From Actinopolyspora alba (GTDB taxonomy: Bacteria; Actinomycetota; Actinomycetes; Mycobacteriales; Pseudonocardiaceae), in assembly GCF_900112765.1 (NCBI RefSeq), contig NZ_FOMZ01000004.1, positions 327,939-391,938 of the forward strand: a DNA stretch of 64,000 bases, read 5' to 3'. The notes below the pieces were generated by a model. It had not been told where the DNA came from, ran no database searches, and worked only from the letters and a program-made list of their open reading frames with translations. Positions 29,725-40,418 of the stretch are shown one piece after another (within the stretch, counting starts at the first letter, position 1; every line of letters begins with the position of its first letter). The position numbers were made by a program, and so were the translations under genes.

Positions 29725-32454
29725 TTGCCCGAACCCCAGGAATCACGGGCTGGGACGGGCGGTCGTGACGACGCGGCATCGTCCGCCGAATCCACCGGCG
29801 ACTTCCCCGCGGACTTCTCCGACGGCTTTCCGGAGACCGAGACGTCCGACACCGTCCCGGAGCCGGAGGACTCGTTCGAATGGCCCGCGGAGGATCCCGA
29901 GCAGCACTCCACCCAGGCGCAGAGCGCCCAGTCGTCGGATGCGCAGTCACCGGAATCCCAGTCGGAGGAGCACCGGCAGGAGAACTCTCCGCAGGAGGAT
30001 TCCCGGCAGGAGGATTCCCGGCAGGAGGAGCACCAGCAGGAGGAGCCCCGGCCCGCGACCACCGAGCCGACATCGGAGACCTCCGACTCGGAGCCGGAGT
30101 GGCCGGAGCAGGATCCCGCCGCGGTCGAACGCACCCAGCGCTTCAGCGCGATCCGTCCCACTGAGCAGGAGCCGGACCAGTCGAGGCAGGATTCCGACCA
30201 GCAGCGGCAGGACTCTGGTCAACAGGAGCAGGACTCCGAGCAGTGCGGGCAGGAATCGGGCCAGCGTGACCAGGAGGCCGGCGGGAGTCCGGCCCCCGGC
30301 TCCGCTCCCGCCACCGATCCCCCCACCATCCGCATGCCGCGCATTCCCGCCGCGGATCCCGGGTGGCCGCGCGCCGAACCGGATCCGGCGGAACACCGCG
30401 AGCGGTTGGAGCAGCGAACCGAGCGGTTCACCGCACAGCAGAGACATCACCAGTCGGGAAACGCCGCTGGTGAACAGCAGGGTGCTCCCACCGGTAGTCG
30501 GCATCCCGGTCCGGCTCGTCCGGCCGCTCCCGCCGATTTCGATATCCCGATCGGCTCGGAAACGACTTCCGCGTGGCCTCCTCGGCAGGATCCCGGCCGT
30601 GCCGGGGGGCAAGCGACCCCGTGGGAACCAGGCGCGTCTCCGCATTCCGCGCGGGGCGGGGAATTTCCCCGGGACGGGGAGTACGACGAGGCCGGAACCG
30701 TCGAGCAAGAGCTGCTGCCCCGGCGGGACGAACAGGCCGACCAGGAGGTCGGTCCGCACCAGGTCGGCACCGCTCATCCCGTCGACGCCTCTCGATCCGC
30801 CGAGACCTCCCAGCCCGTCGAGCCTTCCCAGCCTGCCGAGCCCGCACCGCGTACCGAGGCAGCTCACCCAGCTGACACCGCCGAACCGGCCGCCAGGGGA
30901 TCCGAGGAGAACCCCACCACCGGTACCGCGGCAGCTCTCGACCACGACGACCACGAGAGCGACCACCACGACAGCGACCACCACGACGGCGATCACGACG
31001 ATTACGGCGACCTCGACGGCGACAGCCCCGAATCCGGCGAGGCCGTTCCCGCGGCTTCCGGTGAACCCCCGCCCCGTGGACGCCGCAGGACGCTCGTGCT
31101 CTCGGCGGTGGCCCTGCTCGGCGTGATCGCGATCGCCGCGGTGCTGGTGTTCCGCGGTTCCGGTTGGTTCGGTGACGTGTTGAACCCCCGTGCCGATCCG
31201 CCCGCCCCGGTCTCGCTGCGCCCCGATGTCAAGGGGTTGAACGCCTCGGCCCCCCTACCGACCGAACAGGGCGTCGAAGCCAAGTTGGAAGAGATCGCCT
31301 CGAATCCGGTGCTCGGGGACTTCGGAGCCGTGGTCCGTGACGCCAGGTCCGGCAGGACCCTCTGGGAACGGAACCCCGACCAGGGGCTGGTTCCCGCTTC
31401 CACCGACAAGCTGCTCACCGCGTCGGCGGCCTTGCTGGCTATCGACCACGATTTCCGGTTCCGCACGAAGGTCGTGCGCGGCAGCGAACCCGGCAGCATA
31501 GTGCTGGTCGGGGGCGGTGATCCGACGCTGTCCGCACTGCCCGAGGGGGAGAGTTCGGTCTATCCCGGTGCGGCCAGGCTGGACGAACTGGTGGAGCGAA
31601 TCCGGTCGACCACTTCCGGCGACATCGAGTCGGTCAAGGTCGACGTCAGCCGCTACAGCGGACCGGGCTTGGCCGACAGCTGGGATCCGGCGGACGTGGC
31701 CAGGGGATATGTCGCCCCGATCCAGCCGGTGATGCTCGACGGTGGGCGTCAGGACCCCAAGAGCAAGGTCAGTTCACGCAGCGATGAACCGGCGCTGGAC
31801 GCGGCCCGTGAGCTCGCCTCCAGGCTGGGAGCTCCCACCAGCTCTGTCAGCAGGACCACCGTCGACTCGGGGGCCTCCACCCTCGCGGAGGTCGAGTCGC
31901 CGCCGCTGCGGGATCTGGTGCGCAAAACACTGCGGGATTCGGACAACGTGCTCGCCGAGGCCCTCGCGCGGCAGGTCGCGATCACCACCGGCAACGAACC
32001 GTCGTTCTCCGGAGCCGTCCGGGCGGTCCGCACCGTGCTGAGCGAGAACGGTTTCGATCTGACCGGTGTCGACATCGTCGACGGCAGCGGGCTCTCCGCC
32101 TCCGACGAGCTGCCCGCCCGGATCCTGGGCGCGATAATGCGCACCGCGAGCGCTCCCGTCGAGAGTCCCTCGGGTCGTTCCGCCAGACTGCGGCCGTTGC
32201 TGACTTCCGTTCCCGTGGCCGGCGGAACCGGTGGTCTGGCCGGGCGCTACGACGGCGACGCCGCCGAGGGCAGCGGGTGGGTCCGTGCCAAGACCGGAAC
32301 ACTCACGGGGACCAACGCCCTGGCGGGCACCGTCGTCACTCGGGACGGCAGGCTGTTGGCGTTCGCGTTCCTGTCCAACGGGCGGAATCCCGTCTCCGTA
32401 CGCCCGGTGATCGACGAACTGGCGGCCGCGTTGCGTACCTGCGGCTGCCGTTGA
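29725..32454 (+). CDS. dacB: D-alanyl-D-alanine carboxypeptidase/endopeptidase (PBP4, peptidase S13) with long disordered N-terminus
   Basis: 909 aa. Residues 1-450 are cytoplasmic, disordered, and rich in Glu, Gln, Pro and Ser with short repeats (QEDSR twice). They end in a His/Asp cluster (HDDHESDHHDSDHHDGDHDD) just before RGRRR and one membrane helix (LVLSAVALLGVIAIAAVLVF). The extracellular S13 domain then has all catalytic boxes: S559 in STDK, S739 in SDN, K856 in KTG. It trims or cleaves cross-linked peptidoglycan peptides. The unusual part is the length of the inner tail. The TTG start has AGGAGGA 4 nt upstream. Matches Rv3627c. Confidence 0.9.
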   Translation: MPEPQESRAGTGGRDDAASSAESTGDFPADFSDGFPETETSDTVPEPEDSFEWPAEDPEQHSTQAQSAQSSDAQSPESQSEEHRQENSPQEDSRQEDSRQEEHQQEEPRPATTEPTSETSDSEPEWPEQDPAAVERTQRFSAIRPTEQEPDQSRQDSDQQRQDSGQQEQDSEQCGQESGQRDQEAGGSPAPGSAPATDPPTIRMPRIPAADPGWPRAEPDPAEHRERLEQRTERFTAQQRHHQSGNAAGEQQGAPTGSRHPGPARPAAPADFDIPIGSETTSAWPPRQDPGRAGGQATPWEPGASPHSARGGEFPRDGEYDEAGTVEQELLPRRDEQADQEVGPHQVGTAHPVDASRSAETSQPVEPSQPAEPAPRTEAAHPADTAEPAARGSEENPTTGTAAALDHDDHESDHHDSDHHDGDHDDYGDLDGDSPESGEAVPAASGEPPPRGRRRTLVLSAVALLGVIAIAAVLVFRGSGWFGDVLNPRADPPAPVSLRPDVKGLNASAPLPTEQGVEAKLEEIASNPVLGDFGAVVRDARSGRTLWERNPDQGLVPASTDKLLTASAALLAIDHDFRFRTKVVRGSEPGSIVLVGGGDPTLSALPEGESSVYPGAARLDELVERIRSTTSGDIESVKVDVSRYSGPGLADSWDPADVARGYVAPIQPVMLDGGRQDPKSKVSSRSDEPALDAARELASRLGAPTSSVSRTTVDSGASTLAEVESPPLRDLVRKTLRDSDNVLAEALARQVAITTGNEPSFSGAVRAVRTVLSENGFDLTGVDIVDGSGLSASDELPARILGAIMRTASAPVESPSGRSARLRPLLTSVPVAGGTGGLAGRYDGDAAEGSGWVRAKTGTLTGTNALAGTVVTRDGRLLAFAFLSNGRNPVSVRPVIDELAAALRTCGCR

Positions 32455-32494
32455 GCGAGCTGCCCGGTTCCGCTTCCGCCGCTCGCTCGTGACG

Positions 32495-32540
32495 GCTGGA
32501 AGTGGCGGGACTGGAAGTGGCGGGGGCTGGAAGTGGTGGG
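32495..32540. repeat. Imperfect tandem repeat after dacB
   Basis: CTGGAAGTGGCGGG-like units occur three times in a row with small changes (the last has GGTGGGG). Non-coding, 15-18 bp period. Confidence 0.75.
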
Positions 32541-32591
32541 GCGCGAAACGGAGATTCGCCGTGTGATGTCCGCACGGGTACTGTCGGAAAC

Positions 32592-33776
32592 GTGACTGTT
32601 CGTGCGTCCGCGCTGTCAGCGCCGCTACGTCGGGATTCGGCCAGGCATGCCCGACCGAGTCAGCACCGCCGGGACGGGTACGTCTCCGGGCACGGCAGCG
32701 GCGACGCCGTCGACTGGAACACCGCTGTCGCCACCGCGAGCAGGCTGCTCGGCCCCGGCCCGGAGATCTCGCGTTCCGAGGCCGACGGCGTCGTTGCCTC
32801 GCTCCGGGAGTTCAGCGTCAGCGCCGAGACACACGTCCGGGAACTGACCGGTCTGGGCACCGATCTTCCGGTGGCCCCGGGCGACGTGGTGGACCGACCG
32901 GGTTGGTTGCGGGGCGCCACTCGTGGGATGGCCGAATTGACCGACACCGCGCTGGCGGGAGCCGGGGGTGAGGACCGGGACGAGGTCAATCCGGTGCTGG
33001 CCGCCGTCAACAGCCGTGGTGCCGGGATGCAGGCCGGTCTCGTGCTCGCCTACCTGGGCACCAAGGTTCTCGGCCAGTACGATCCGTTCGCTCCCGCGGA
33101 GTCGGGGTCGGGCGATCCGGGCAGGCTGCTGTTGGTCGCCCCCAACATCGTCGCCGCGCAGCGCGCACTCGGCGTTCCCGAGGACGACTTCCGGATGTGG
33201 GTCTGTCTGCACGAGTCCACCCACCGGCTCCAGTTCAACGCCGTCCCCTGGTTGCGCGAGCACTTCTCCCGCAGTATCGGCGAACTGTTCACCGAGATGG
33301 AGGGTTCCACCGGTGAGCTGTTCGGCAGGTTGCCCGCGGCGGCTCGTGAGCTCCGGGCGGCGCGGACGGGTGGGAGTGACACCAGCCCCGGAATGCTCGG
33401 AGTGGTCGAGCTGCTGCAGAGTCCGCGGCAGCGTGCGGCGCTGGACCGGATTCTGGCCATCTCCACTCTGCTGGAGGGACACGCGGATCACGTCATGGAC
33501 GCGGTGGGGCCTCGGGTGGTGCCCAGTGTGCACACCATCCGGGAGCGGTTCACCCAGCGCCGGGCCGGTGGAGGTCTTTTCGACCGGGTGCTGCGCAGCC
33601 TGCTCGGGGTGGACGCGAAGATCAAGCAGTACGCCAAGGGGGCCGAGTTCACCCGCAGGGTGGTGGATGCCGTCGGCATGACGGGATTCAACGCGGTATG
33701 GCAGGAACCTGACAACCTGCCCACCCGCTCCGAGCTCTCGGACCCGCCCGCCTGGCTGCGGCGGGTGCACGGCTGA
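32592..33776 (+). CDS. Zinc-dependent metalloprotease family protein (DUF2342, Rv3626c-like)
   Basis: 394 aa, soluble. The zincin motif HESTH is at residues 207-211 in MWVCLHESTHRLQFNAVPWLREH, and LLEGHADHVMDAVG downstream is the conserved family box that likely completes the site. VDWNTAVATASRLLGPGP at the front and VVDAVGMTGFNAVW at the end match the actinobacterial family once linked to F420 genes. The substrate is unknown. GTG 32592 is preceded by TACTGT at 32579-32584 with 7 nt between, pointing to a leaderless mRNA. The position before tilS is conserved in actinobacteria. Confidence 0.88.
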   Translation: MTVRASALSAPLRRDSARHARPSQHRRDGYVSGHGSGDAVDWNTAVATASRLLGPGPEISRSEADGVVASLREFSVSAETHVRELTGLGTDLPVAPGDVVDRPGWLRGATRGMAELTDTALAGAGGEDRDEVNPVLAAVNSRGAGMQAGLVLAYLGTKVLGQYDPFAPAESGSGDPGRLLLVAPNIVAAQRALGVPEDDFRMWVCLHESTHRLQFNAVPWLREHFSRSIGELFTEMEGSTGELFGRLPAAARELRAARTGGSDTSPGMLGVVELLQSPRQRAALDRILAISTLLEGHADHVMDAVGPRVVPSVHTIRERFTQRRAGGGLFDRVLRSLLGVDAKIKQYAKGAEFTRRVVDAVGMTGFNAVWQEPDNLPTRSELSDPPAWLRRVHG

Positions 33777-33909
33777 TCGGGACTTCCCGCCCGCGAGCTC
33801 CCGCCGTGCCCGGACGTCCGGGCGGGTTTCGCCAGGGATCCGAGGAGGCGACGGGCCCGCACCACCACCGGTGAGCTCTCCGGCTGTCCCGTGGCGCGAT
33901 AATCGGTCC

Positions 33910-34911
33910 GTGCCGCCAGCTCCCAGCGTCAGCGCCGTCCGGCTCGCCGTGCGACGACTGCTCGACTCCGAACCGGCCGCCCGCTACCGCGGTCTCCCGC
34001 TGGTGGTCGCCTGTTCCGGTGGCCCGGACTCGTTGGCCCTGGCCGCGGCCACCACCCATTTCGCGCGGCACCGGAACGTACCGGTCCACGGGGTCGTCGT
34101 GGACCACGGGCTGCAGCCCGGTTCGGATCGGGTCGCCTCCGACGCCGCGGCACAGCTCACCGGGCTCGGCTGCGTCGAGGTGGACGTCGCGCGCGTCGAA
34201 CCGGACGGGGTGGGTGGTGCGGAGGCCGCGGCTCGACGAGCCCGCTACGAGGCGCTGCGACTCCGACGTCCCGAAGGGTCCCCGGTGCTGCTCGGTCACA
34301 CCCTCGACGACCAGGCCGAGACGGTGCTGCTGGGGCTCGGGCGTGGTTCCGGCGCGCGCTCGTTGGCAGGTATGCGCCCGCTGGACGGGCCGTGGGCGCG
34401 CCCCTTCCTGGGAGTGACTCGTCGAACCACCGAACAGGCCTGCGAGGAACTGGGGCTGCGGCCCTGGCGCGACCCGCACAACACGGACCCCGCGTTCACC
34501 CGGGTCCGGCTCCGCGCCGAGGTGCTGCCGTTGCTGGAGGAGGTCCTGCAGGGCGGGGTCGCCGAGGCGCTCTCCCGCACCGCCGTCCAACTCCGGGAGG
34601 ACGCCGACGCGTTGGACGCGGTCGCCGCGGGGATCCGCGAGCGGGTGGCCGACTCGAGGGCGCTCGACGCGCGTAGTCTTGCCGAGCATCCTCCCGCGCT
34701 CCGCAGACGAGTGCTGCGGGACTGGCTCTCCGGACAGGGCGTCCCTGAACTCAGCGACGCCCATCTGCGCGCCGCAGATGCCCTGGTAGGCGACTGGCGC
34801 GGGCAGGGTGGTCACGCTCTGCCAGGAAACTTTGCGCTGGTTCGTCGGCGTGGGACCCTTCTGGTGGAATGCGGGGGTCGCGGAACCGAGCAACGGTCGA
34901 GCGACGGGTGA
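33910..34911 (+). CDS. tilS: tRNA(Ile)-lysidine synthase
   Basis: 333 aa. The PP-loop [10 protein letters not shown] near residue 37 binds [23 protein letters not shown] and RPFLGVTR follow. It converts C34 of the CAU anticodon to lysidine so the tRNA reads AUA. The actinobacterial form has a short C-terminal part, as here. I prefer GTG 33910, because GATAAT (33898-33903) lies 6 nt before it (leaderless); GTG 33871 would add 13 residues but has no SD. It is followed closely by hpt, as in mycobacteria. Confidence 0.92.
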   Translation: MPPAPSVSAVRLAVRRLLDSEPAARYRGLPLVVACSGGPDSLALAAATTHFARHRNVPVHGVVVDHGLQPGSDRVASDAAAQLTGLGCVEVDVARVEPDGVGGAEAAARRARYEALRLRRPEGSPVLLGHTLDDQAETVLLGLGRGSGARSLAGMRPLDGPWARPFLGVTRRTTEQACEELGLRPWRDPHNTDPAFTRVRLRAEVLPLLEEVLQGGVAEALSRTAVQLREDADALDAVAAGIRERVADSRALDARSLAEHPPALRRRVLRDWLSGQGVPELSDAHLRAADALVGDWRGQGGHALPGNFALVRRRGTLLVECGGRGTEQRSSDG

Positions 34912-34943
34912 ACAACGACCCAATCGAGAGGGGAAGCCGGGCC

Positions 34944-35501
34944 GTGTACGACGGCGACATTGCCTCCGTGCTCATCACCGAGCAGCAGATCAACGACAAG
35001 GTCGGTGAGCTGGCCAAGCAGATCGACGAGGACTACGGGGACCTTTCGGGGGGCGATTTGGTGCTTGTCGGTGTCCTCAAGGGCGCCGTCATGGTGATGA
35101 CCGATCTCGCCCGCGCACTGCCCCGGCCCGCGCAGCTGGAGTTCATGGCGGTCAGTTCCTACGGCTCGTCCACCTCGTCCTCGGGCGTGGTGCGCATCCT
35201 GAAGGATCTCGACCGGGACATCGCGGGCAAGCACGTGCTCGTGGTCGAGGACATCATCGACTCCGGGCTGACGCTGTCCTGGCTGTTGCGCAACCTCGCC
35301 GCACGGGAACCGGCCTCGGTCGAGGTCTGCACGTTGCTGCGCAAACCCGATGCCGTACAGGTCGAGGTGCCGGTGCGCTACATCGGATTCGACATTCCCA
35401 ACGAGTTCGTCGTCGGCTACGGGCTGGACTTCGCCGAGCGCTACCGTGATCTTCCGTACATCGGCAGTCTCGATCCGAAGGTCTACACCTCCGGAACGTG
35501 A
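34944..35501 (+). CDS. hpt: Hypoxanthine phosphoribosyltransferase
   Basis: 185 aa. It salvages hypoxanthine/guanine with PRPP. The PRPP-binding loop [12 protein letters not shown], the [15 protein letters not shown] segment and the C-terminal [28 protein letters not shown] are all present. The start is GTG 34944 with GAGGGGA at 9 nt. An upstream GTG at 34908 overlaps the tilS stop as GTGA and would add 12 residues, so translational coupling from tilS is also possible. Confidence 0.92.
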   Translation: MYDGDIASVLITEQQINDKVGELAKQIDEDYGDLSGGDLVLVGVLKGAVMVMTDLARALPRPAQLEFMAVSSYGSSTSSSGVVRILKDLDRDIAGKHVLVVEDIIDSGLTLSWLLRNLAAREPASVEVCTLLRKPDAVQVEVPVRYIGFDIPNEFVVGYGLDFAERYRDLPYIGSLDPKVYTSGT

Positions 35502-35870
35502 TCCGGTTTTCCGCGAGTGCCGTACCACGGGTACAACCGTGAGGGGACTGTGCGCCGTTCCCCGGTGTCCGGAAGTGACGGTGATCCGGGATCACGGTGA
35601 TCGCTGGAAGTGAGGGCGCTCACGGCGTACGGTCGACCATCGTCCGTGCGTTGTGTCACCGAGCAAGGGGACTGTTGGAACTAATCCGGTGCATGGGCCG
35701 TTGGAACGCCAGGGGCGGGTACCCTGGGTTGCCGGTGAAGCGACTCGCGCAGTTCGACACTGCCGCGAGCGGTACGCTGGGCTGAACCGGGGGTGGACGT
35801 TAAATGGACGCCCGCCACCACCCGACGTGACAGTCAGGGAGGGTCGAGGCCGCTCGGCGGCCGCAAGTGA
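35502..35870. other. Intergenic region upstream of ftsH
   Basis: 369 bp, no gene. It contains a palindrome (listed) and a -10-like TACGCT at 35773-35778, about 90 bp before the ftsH start. No SD is visible directly before the ftsH ATG. Confidence 0.5.
35581..35595. promoter_or_regulatory. Perfect palindrome upstream of ftsH
   Basis: GTGATCCGGGATCAC (7+1+7), followed by a further GGTGATCGC half-site-like sequence. It lies 80 bp after hpt. Operator or hairpin; partner unknown. Confidence 0.35.
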
Positions 35871-38474
35871 ATGGACCGAAAGCGCCTGCTCCGCAACCCG
35901 CTGCTGTGGCTGTTGGCGGGGTTGCTGCTGATTTATGCCTTCAGTGTGCTCTTCGACGACACGCGTGGCTACACGGATGTGTCGACCTCGAAGGCGCTGC
36001 AGCAGATCTCGCAGGGCAACGTAGCCGAAGCCACGATCGAGGACAAAGAACAGCGGGTCAGGCTGACTCTGAACGACGGCGTCCAGGTTCAGGGCAGCAA
36101 CCGGATCATCACCAAGTATCCGACCGGTTCCCAAGAGGACATCGTCAATCGGATCGAGCAGTCCGGCATCTCCAACTGGGACACCGAGGTGTCCCAGAGC
36201 TCCATCTGGAGCCAGTTGCTCATCTATCTCATCCCGCTGGGCCTGCTGGTCCTGCTCGTGATGTGGATGATGAACAACGCCCAGGGCGGCGGCAGCAAGG
36301 TGCTGAACTTCGGCAAGTCCAAGGCCAAGCAGTTCACCAAGGACATGCCCAAGACCCTGTTCGGTGACGTCGCCGGAGCCAACGAGGCCGTCGAGGAACT
36401 GCACGAGATCAAGGACTTCCTGCAGCACCCGACCCGTTATCAGGCTCTCGGGGCGAAGATCCCGAAGGGCGTGCTGCTCTACGGGCCGCCCGGTACCGGT
36501 AAGACGCTGCTGGCCCGCGCGGTCGCGGGTGAGGCAGGGGTGCCGTTCTACTCGATCTCCGGTTCCGACTTCGTCGAGATGTTCGTCGGTGTCGGTGCCT
36601 CCCGTGTTCGTGATCTCTTCGAACAGGCCAAGCAGAACGCGCCCTGCATCGTCTTCGTCGACGAGATCGACGCGGTCGGCAGGCAGCGCGGTGCCGGACT
36701 CGGCGGTGGTCACGACGAGCGGGAGCAGACGCTGAACCAGCTGCTCGTCGAGATGGACGGTTTCGACTCCAGGGGCGGGATCATCCTGATCGCCGCCACC
36801 AACCGTTCGGACATCCTCGACCCCGCCTTGCTGCGGCCCGGTCGGTTCGACCGGCAGATCCCCATCGCTCCGCCCGACCTGCGCGGTAGGCGGGCGATCC
36901 TGAACGTGCACACCCAGGGCAAGCCACTGGCTCAGGACGCCGATCTGGACGGCTTGGCCAAGCGCACCGTCGGGTTCTCCGGTGCCGACCTGGAGAACGT
37001 GGTCAACGAGGCCGCGCTGCTCACCGCCCGTGAGAACGCGCAGCTGATCACCGGTGCCGCGCTCGAGGAATCGGTGGACAGGGTGATCGGCGGCCCGCGC
37101 CGGAAGAGCAAGATCATTTCCGAGCGGGACAAGAAGATCACCGCGTATCACGAGGGTGGTCACGCGCTGGCCGCCTGGGCCATGCCGGATCTGGAGCCGG
37201 TTTACAAGCTCACGATCCTGCCCAGGGGCAAGACCGGAGGGCACGCGCTTGTCGTCCCCGAGGACGACAAGGACATGATGACCCGCTCGGAGATGATCGG
37301 TCGTCTTGTGTTCGCCCTCGGCGGGCGTTCCTCCGAGGAACTGGTCTTCCACGAGCCGACCACCGGTGCCTCCAGTGACATCGAGCAGGCCACCAAGATC
37401 GCTCGCGCCATGGTCACCGAGTACGGCATGACGGCCCGGTTGGGCGCCGTCAAGTACGGCAAGGAGGAAGGTGACCCCTTCCTCGGGCGCTCGGCGGGCC
37501 AGCAGCCGAACTACTCGTTGGAGGTCGCCCACGAGATCGACGAGGAAGTGCGCAAGCTGATCGAGGCGGCGCACACCGAGGCGTGGGAGATCCTCAACAC
37601 CTACCGGGACGTGCTCGACAACCTCGTGCTCGAAGTGATCGAGAAGGAGACGCTGAACCGCACCGATCTGGAGCGCATCTTCGCCGATGTGGAGAAGCGC
37701 CCCCGGATCACCGCGTTCAACGACTTCGGCGGGCGCACTCCCTCGGACAAGCCGCCGATCAAGACGCCTGGCGAGTTGGCGATGGAACGCGGCGAACCCT
37801 GGCCGCCGCCGATCAACGAACAGCCCAGTCCCGCACCGGTCGGAGCCGTCTCCGGATCCAACGGTTACGGACCGCAGCAGCCCGTCGGGCAGTACGGTCC
37901 CGACAACCAGCAGGGGCAGGCCCACGGCTATCCGCCGCAGCCCGCACCGGGCCAGCAGCCCGGTACCCAGCAGCCGGGTACGGGGCAGCTGCCCCATCCG
38001 CCGCAGGGTGGGCAGCCGCCGCAGGGTGGGCAGCCACAGCAGGGGCATGTCCCGCAGGGACAGGCTCCGCAGGGTGGTCAGGTTCCCCAGGGAGTGCCGC
38101 CCAACTACGGGGCCCCTCCCGGCTGGACCCCCGCCACCTCGCCCGGTGGACAGTCCGGCTATCAGCCGCAGCAGGGCCAGCCGCAGCAGGGCCAGCCGCA
38201 GTACAACGGTTCTCCCGCCTGGGAGCAGGGCGCCGCGCCGCAGGGACAGCGCCCCGCGGAGCAACCCGGCGCTGCTGAGCAGTGGACCGAGCAGATCCAG
38301 CAGAACCAGGATCAGAACGGTCACCAGCCTCGCTCGGGTTCCGCCGACGCGGAGACGCCCGCTTCCGGCACGGAACGGCCGGACGTGGGCAACCAGCAGA
38401 ACTCCGAACGGAACTCCGAGGGTGACCCGGATTCCGGCAACGAGAACGGGACCGGCCCCAACAGCGGCCGGTAA
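35871..38474 (+). CDS. ftsH: ATP-dependent zinc metalloprotease FtsH
   Basis: 867 aa, membrane-anchored AAA+ protease. Two membrane helices (about 9-28 and 110-132) flank a small extracytoplasmic domain. The AAA domain has Walker A GPPGTGKT (K211), Walker [13 protein letters not shown], and [24 protein letters not shown]. The zinc site HEGGH is at residues 427-431. It degrades misfolded membrane proteins and short-lived regulators. The last ~220 residues are a disordered Pro/Gln/Gly tail with PPQGGQ repeats, then a polar Ser/Glu/Asn end; such tails occur in actinobacterial FtsH but this one is long. It heads the folate cluster. Confidence 0.95.
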   Translation: MDRKRLLRNPLLWLLAGLLLIYAFSVLFDDTRGYTDVSTSKALQQISQGNVAEATIEDKEQRVRLTLNDGVQVQGSNRIITKYPTGSQEDIVNRIEQSGISNWDTEVSQSSIWSQLLIYLIPLGLLVLLVMWMMNNAQGGGSKVLNFGKSKAKQFTKDMPKTLFGDVAGANEAVEELHEIKDFLQHPTRYQALGAKIPKGVLLYGPPGTGKTLLARAVAGEAGVPFYSISGSDFVEMFVGVGASRVRDLFEQAKQNAPCIVFVDEIDAVGRQRGAGLGGGHDEREQTLNQLLVEMDGFDSRGGIILIAATNRSDILDPALLRPGRFDRQIPIAPPDLRGRRAILNVHTQGKPLAQDADLDGLAKRTVGFSGADLENVVNEAALLTARENAQLITGAALEESVDRVIGGPRRKSKIISERDKKITAYHEGGHALAAWAMPDLEPVYKLTILPRGKTGGHALVVPEDDKDMMTRSEMIGRLVFALGGRSSEELVFHEPTTGASSDIEQATKIARAMVTEYGMTARLGAVKYGKEEGDPFLGRSAGQQPNYSLEVAHEIDEEVRKLIEAAHTEAWEILNTYRDVLDNLVLEVIEKETLNRTDLERIFADVEKRPRITAFNDFGGRTPSDKPPIKTPGELAMERGEPWPPPINEQPSPAPVGAVSGSNGYGPQQPVGQYGPDNQQGQAHGYPPQPAPGQQPGTQQPGTGQLPHPPQGGQPPQGGQPQQGHVPQGQAPQGGQVPQGVPPNYGAPPGWTPATSPGGQSGYQPQQGQPQQGQPQYNGSPAWEQGAAPQGQRPAEQPGAAEQWTEQIQQNQDQNGHQPRSGSADAETPASGTERPDVGNQQNSERNSEGDPDSGNENGTGPNSGR

Positions 38475-38493
38475 CCGCGGACTGCAGTGGAAC

Positions 38494-38524
38494 GAGGCAC
38501 CCGGCTCGCCGAGCCGGGTGCCTC
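38494..38524 (+). terminator. Perfect 14-bp hairpin between ftsH and folE
   Basis: GAGGCACCCGGCTC and its exact complement GAGCCGGGTGCCTC around a 3-nt loop GCC. No T-run. It could end ftsH transcripts, or reduce read-through into or protect the folE mRNA. Confidence 0.6.
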
Positions 38525-38546
38525 ACCGCTGTGGAGGGGAAGACAC

Positions 38547-39185
38547 GTGACAGGTCAGGGCGTGCCTATCGGGCCGGACGCGGAGTTCGGATCCGATCCC
38601 GCCGAATTGGTCGATGAGTATTTCGACAGGCCCCGCGCCGAAGCCGCCATCCGGGAGCTGCTGCTGGCGGCGGGTGAGGACCCCGAGCGCGACGGGCTGC
38701 GGGAAACCCCAGCACGGGTGGCCCGCGCCTACGAGGAGTTGTTCACCGGGCTCTACACCGATCCGGACGAAGTGCTGGACCGGACGTTCGACGAGGCCCA
38801 CGAGGAACTCGTGCTGGTCCGGGACATTCCGATGTACTCGCAGTGCGAGCACCACCTGCTTCCGTTCCACGGAATGGCCCACATCGGTTACATCCCCAAC
38901 GAGCAGGGCAGGGTCACGGGACTGTCCAAACTCGCGCGGCTGGTCGATCTGTATGCCAAGCGCCCGCAGGTCCAGGAACGGCTGACCTCGCAGATCGCCG
39001 ACGCACTCACCCGCAAGTTGGAACCGCGGGGGGTGATCGTCGTGGTCGACGCGGAGCATCTCTGCATGGGAATGCGCGGTATCCGCAAGGCCGGTTCGAC
39101 CACTACCACCTCCGCCGTACGTGGCATATTCCGTTCCTCCTCGTCCTCCAGGGCCGAGGCGCTGTCGTTGATCCGGGGGAAGTGA
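38547..39185 (+). CDS. folE: GTP cyclohydrolase I (FolE type)
   Basis: 212 aa. First step of folate synthesis: GTP to 7,8-dihydroneopterin triphosphate. The zinc ligands are visible: C100 and H103 in [12 protein letters not shown], and the Cys of EHLCMGMRG. The C-terminal [15 protein letters not shown] matches the family. GTG 38547 has GGAGGGGA at good distance. It overlaps folP by one base (TGATG), starting a tightly coupled folate operon. Confidence 0.95.
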   Translation: MTGQGVPIGPDAEFGSDPAELVDEYFDRPRAEAAIRELLLAAGEDPERDGLRETPARVARAYEELFTGLYTDPDEVLDRTFDEAHEELVLVRDIPMYSQCEHHLLPFHGMAHIGYIPNEQGRVTGLSKLARLVDLYAKRPQVQERLTSQIADALTRKLEPRGVIVVVDAEHLCMGMRGIRKAGSTTTTSAVRGIFRSSSSSRAEALSLIRGK

Positions 39186-40033
39186 TGGCCGTTCAGCTGC
39201 CGAAGCCGTCGCGCTGCCGCGTGATGGGAATCCTGAACGTGACCCCCGACTCGTTCTCCGACGGTGGTCGGTACCTGGATCACTCGGCCGCCGTGGCGCA
39301 CGGCCTGCGGCTGTGGGAGCAGGGGGCCGACATCGTCGATGTGGGCGGCGAGTCCACCAGGCCGGGGGCGGAGCGGGTCGACGCCGCCACCGAGACCGAG
39401 CGGGTTCTTCCCGTGGTGCGGGAACTCGTCGAGGCCGGGGTTCCCGTCAGTGTGGACACCACGCGTGCCGAGGTGGCCTCCGCCACCGCGCGAGCGGGCG
39501 CTGCGATGATCAACGACGTTTCCGGAGGTCTGGCTGATCCGGAGATGGCCGGTGCGGTCGCCGATTCGGGGCTGCCCTGGGTACTCATGCACTGGCGAGG
39601 ACACAGCAGGGACATGAACTCGCTCGCCGTCTACGAGGACGTGGTCGGGGAGGTACGGGCGGAACTGTCCGAACGCGTGGCGGCGGCACTGGCCGCAGGC
39701 GTCCCGGAGGAATCCATCGTGCTCGACCCGGGGCTGGGCTTCGCGAAGAAGGCCGAGCACGACTGGTCGCTGTTGCGACGGCTGGACACCTTCCTCGGAA
39801 TGGGATTCCCGTTGCTGGTCGGCGCTTCCCGCAAGCGTTTCCTCGGCAGCTTGCTGTCCGATTCGGACGGAACGCCACGTCCCGCGTCGGGTCGCGACGC
39901 GGCCACCGCGGCGATCTCCACCCTGGCCGCCGACCGCGGTGCCTGGGGAGTACGGGTGCACGATGTCAGCGGTTCCACCGACGCGGTGAAGGTGGCCGCT
40001 GCCTGGCGGAACGGAGGTGAGATCCGTGGCTGA
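39185..40033 (+). CDS. folP: Dihydropteroate synthase
   Basis: 282 aa TIM barrel. It joins pABA to the pterin pyrophosphate. Signatures: [14 protein letters not shown] near residue 15, [26 protein letters not shown] and GASRKRFLG. The target of sulfonamides in other bacteria. ATG 39185 shares its A with the folE stop; GGGGGAAG is the SD. It overlaps folB by 8 bp. Confidence 0.95.
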   Translation: MAVQLPKPSRCRVMGILNVTPDSFSDGGRYLDHSAAVAHGLRLWEQGADIVDVGGESTRPGAERVDAATETERVLPVVRELVEAGVPVSVDTTRAEVASATARAGAAMINDVSGGLADPEMAGAVADSGLPWVLMHWRGHSRDMNSLAVYEDVVGEVRAELSERVAAALAAGVPEESIVLDPGLGFAKKAEHDWSLLRRLDTFLGMGFPLLVGASRKRFLGSLLSDSDGTPRPASGRDAATAAISTLAADRGAWGVRVHDVSGSTDAVKVAAAWRNGGEIRG

Positions 40034-40418
40034 TCGGGTAGGGCTGACCGGACTGCGGGTTTTCGGTTACCACGGCGTCTTCGACCGGGAGAAACGGGAA
40101 GGCCAGGAGTTCGTCGTCGACATCACGGTGTGGGTCGACCTCGGTGAGGCAGCCGCCTCCGACGACGTCGAGCGCACGCTGCACTACGGGGTGCTCGCGG
40201 AACGCGCCGCGGCCGTGGTCGCCGGTCCCGCGCGGGACCTGATCGAGACCGTGGCCACCGAGATCGCCGACGACATCATGAGTGACGGCAGGCCGCACGC
40301 GGCCGAGGTCACGATCCACAAGCCCGACGCGCCCGTCCCGGTGACCTTCGACGACGTGTCGGTAACCATCCGCCGCTCCAGCCGCGGCGGCAGAGGAGCG
40401 AAGGCCGCTTCGACATGA
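40026..40418 (+). CDS. folB: Dihydroneopterin aldolase
   Basis: 130 aa. [33 protein letters not shown] is the family N-terminus, with the catalytic Glu and Tyr region; [14 protein letters not shown] and [21 protein letters not shown] follow. It splits dihydroneopterin to 6-hydroxymethyl-dihydropterin. GTG 40026 is chosen because GGAGG sits 8-9 nt upstream; a GTG at 40017 would lie inside that SD. It overlaps folP and folK. Confidence 0.94.
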   Translation: MADRVGLTGLRVFGYHGVFDREKREGQEFVVDITVWVDLGEAAASDDVERTLHYGVLAERAAAVVAGPARDLIETVATEIADDIMSDGRPHAAEVTIHKPDAPVPVTFDDVSVTIRRSSRGGRGAKAAST

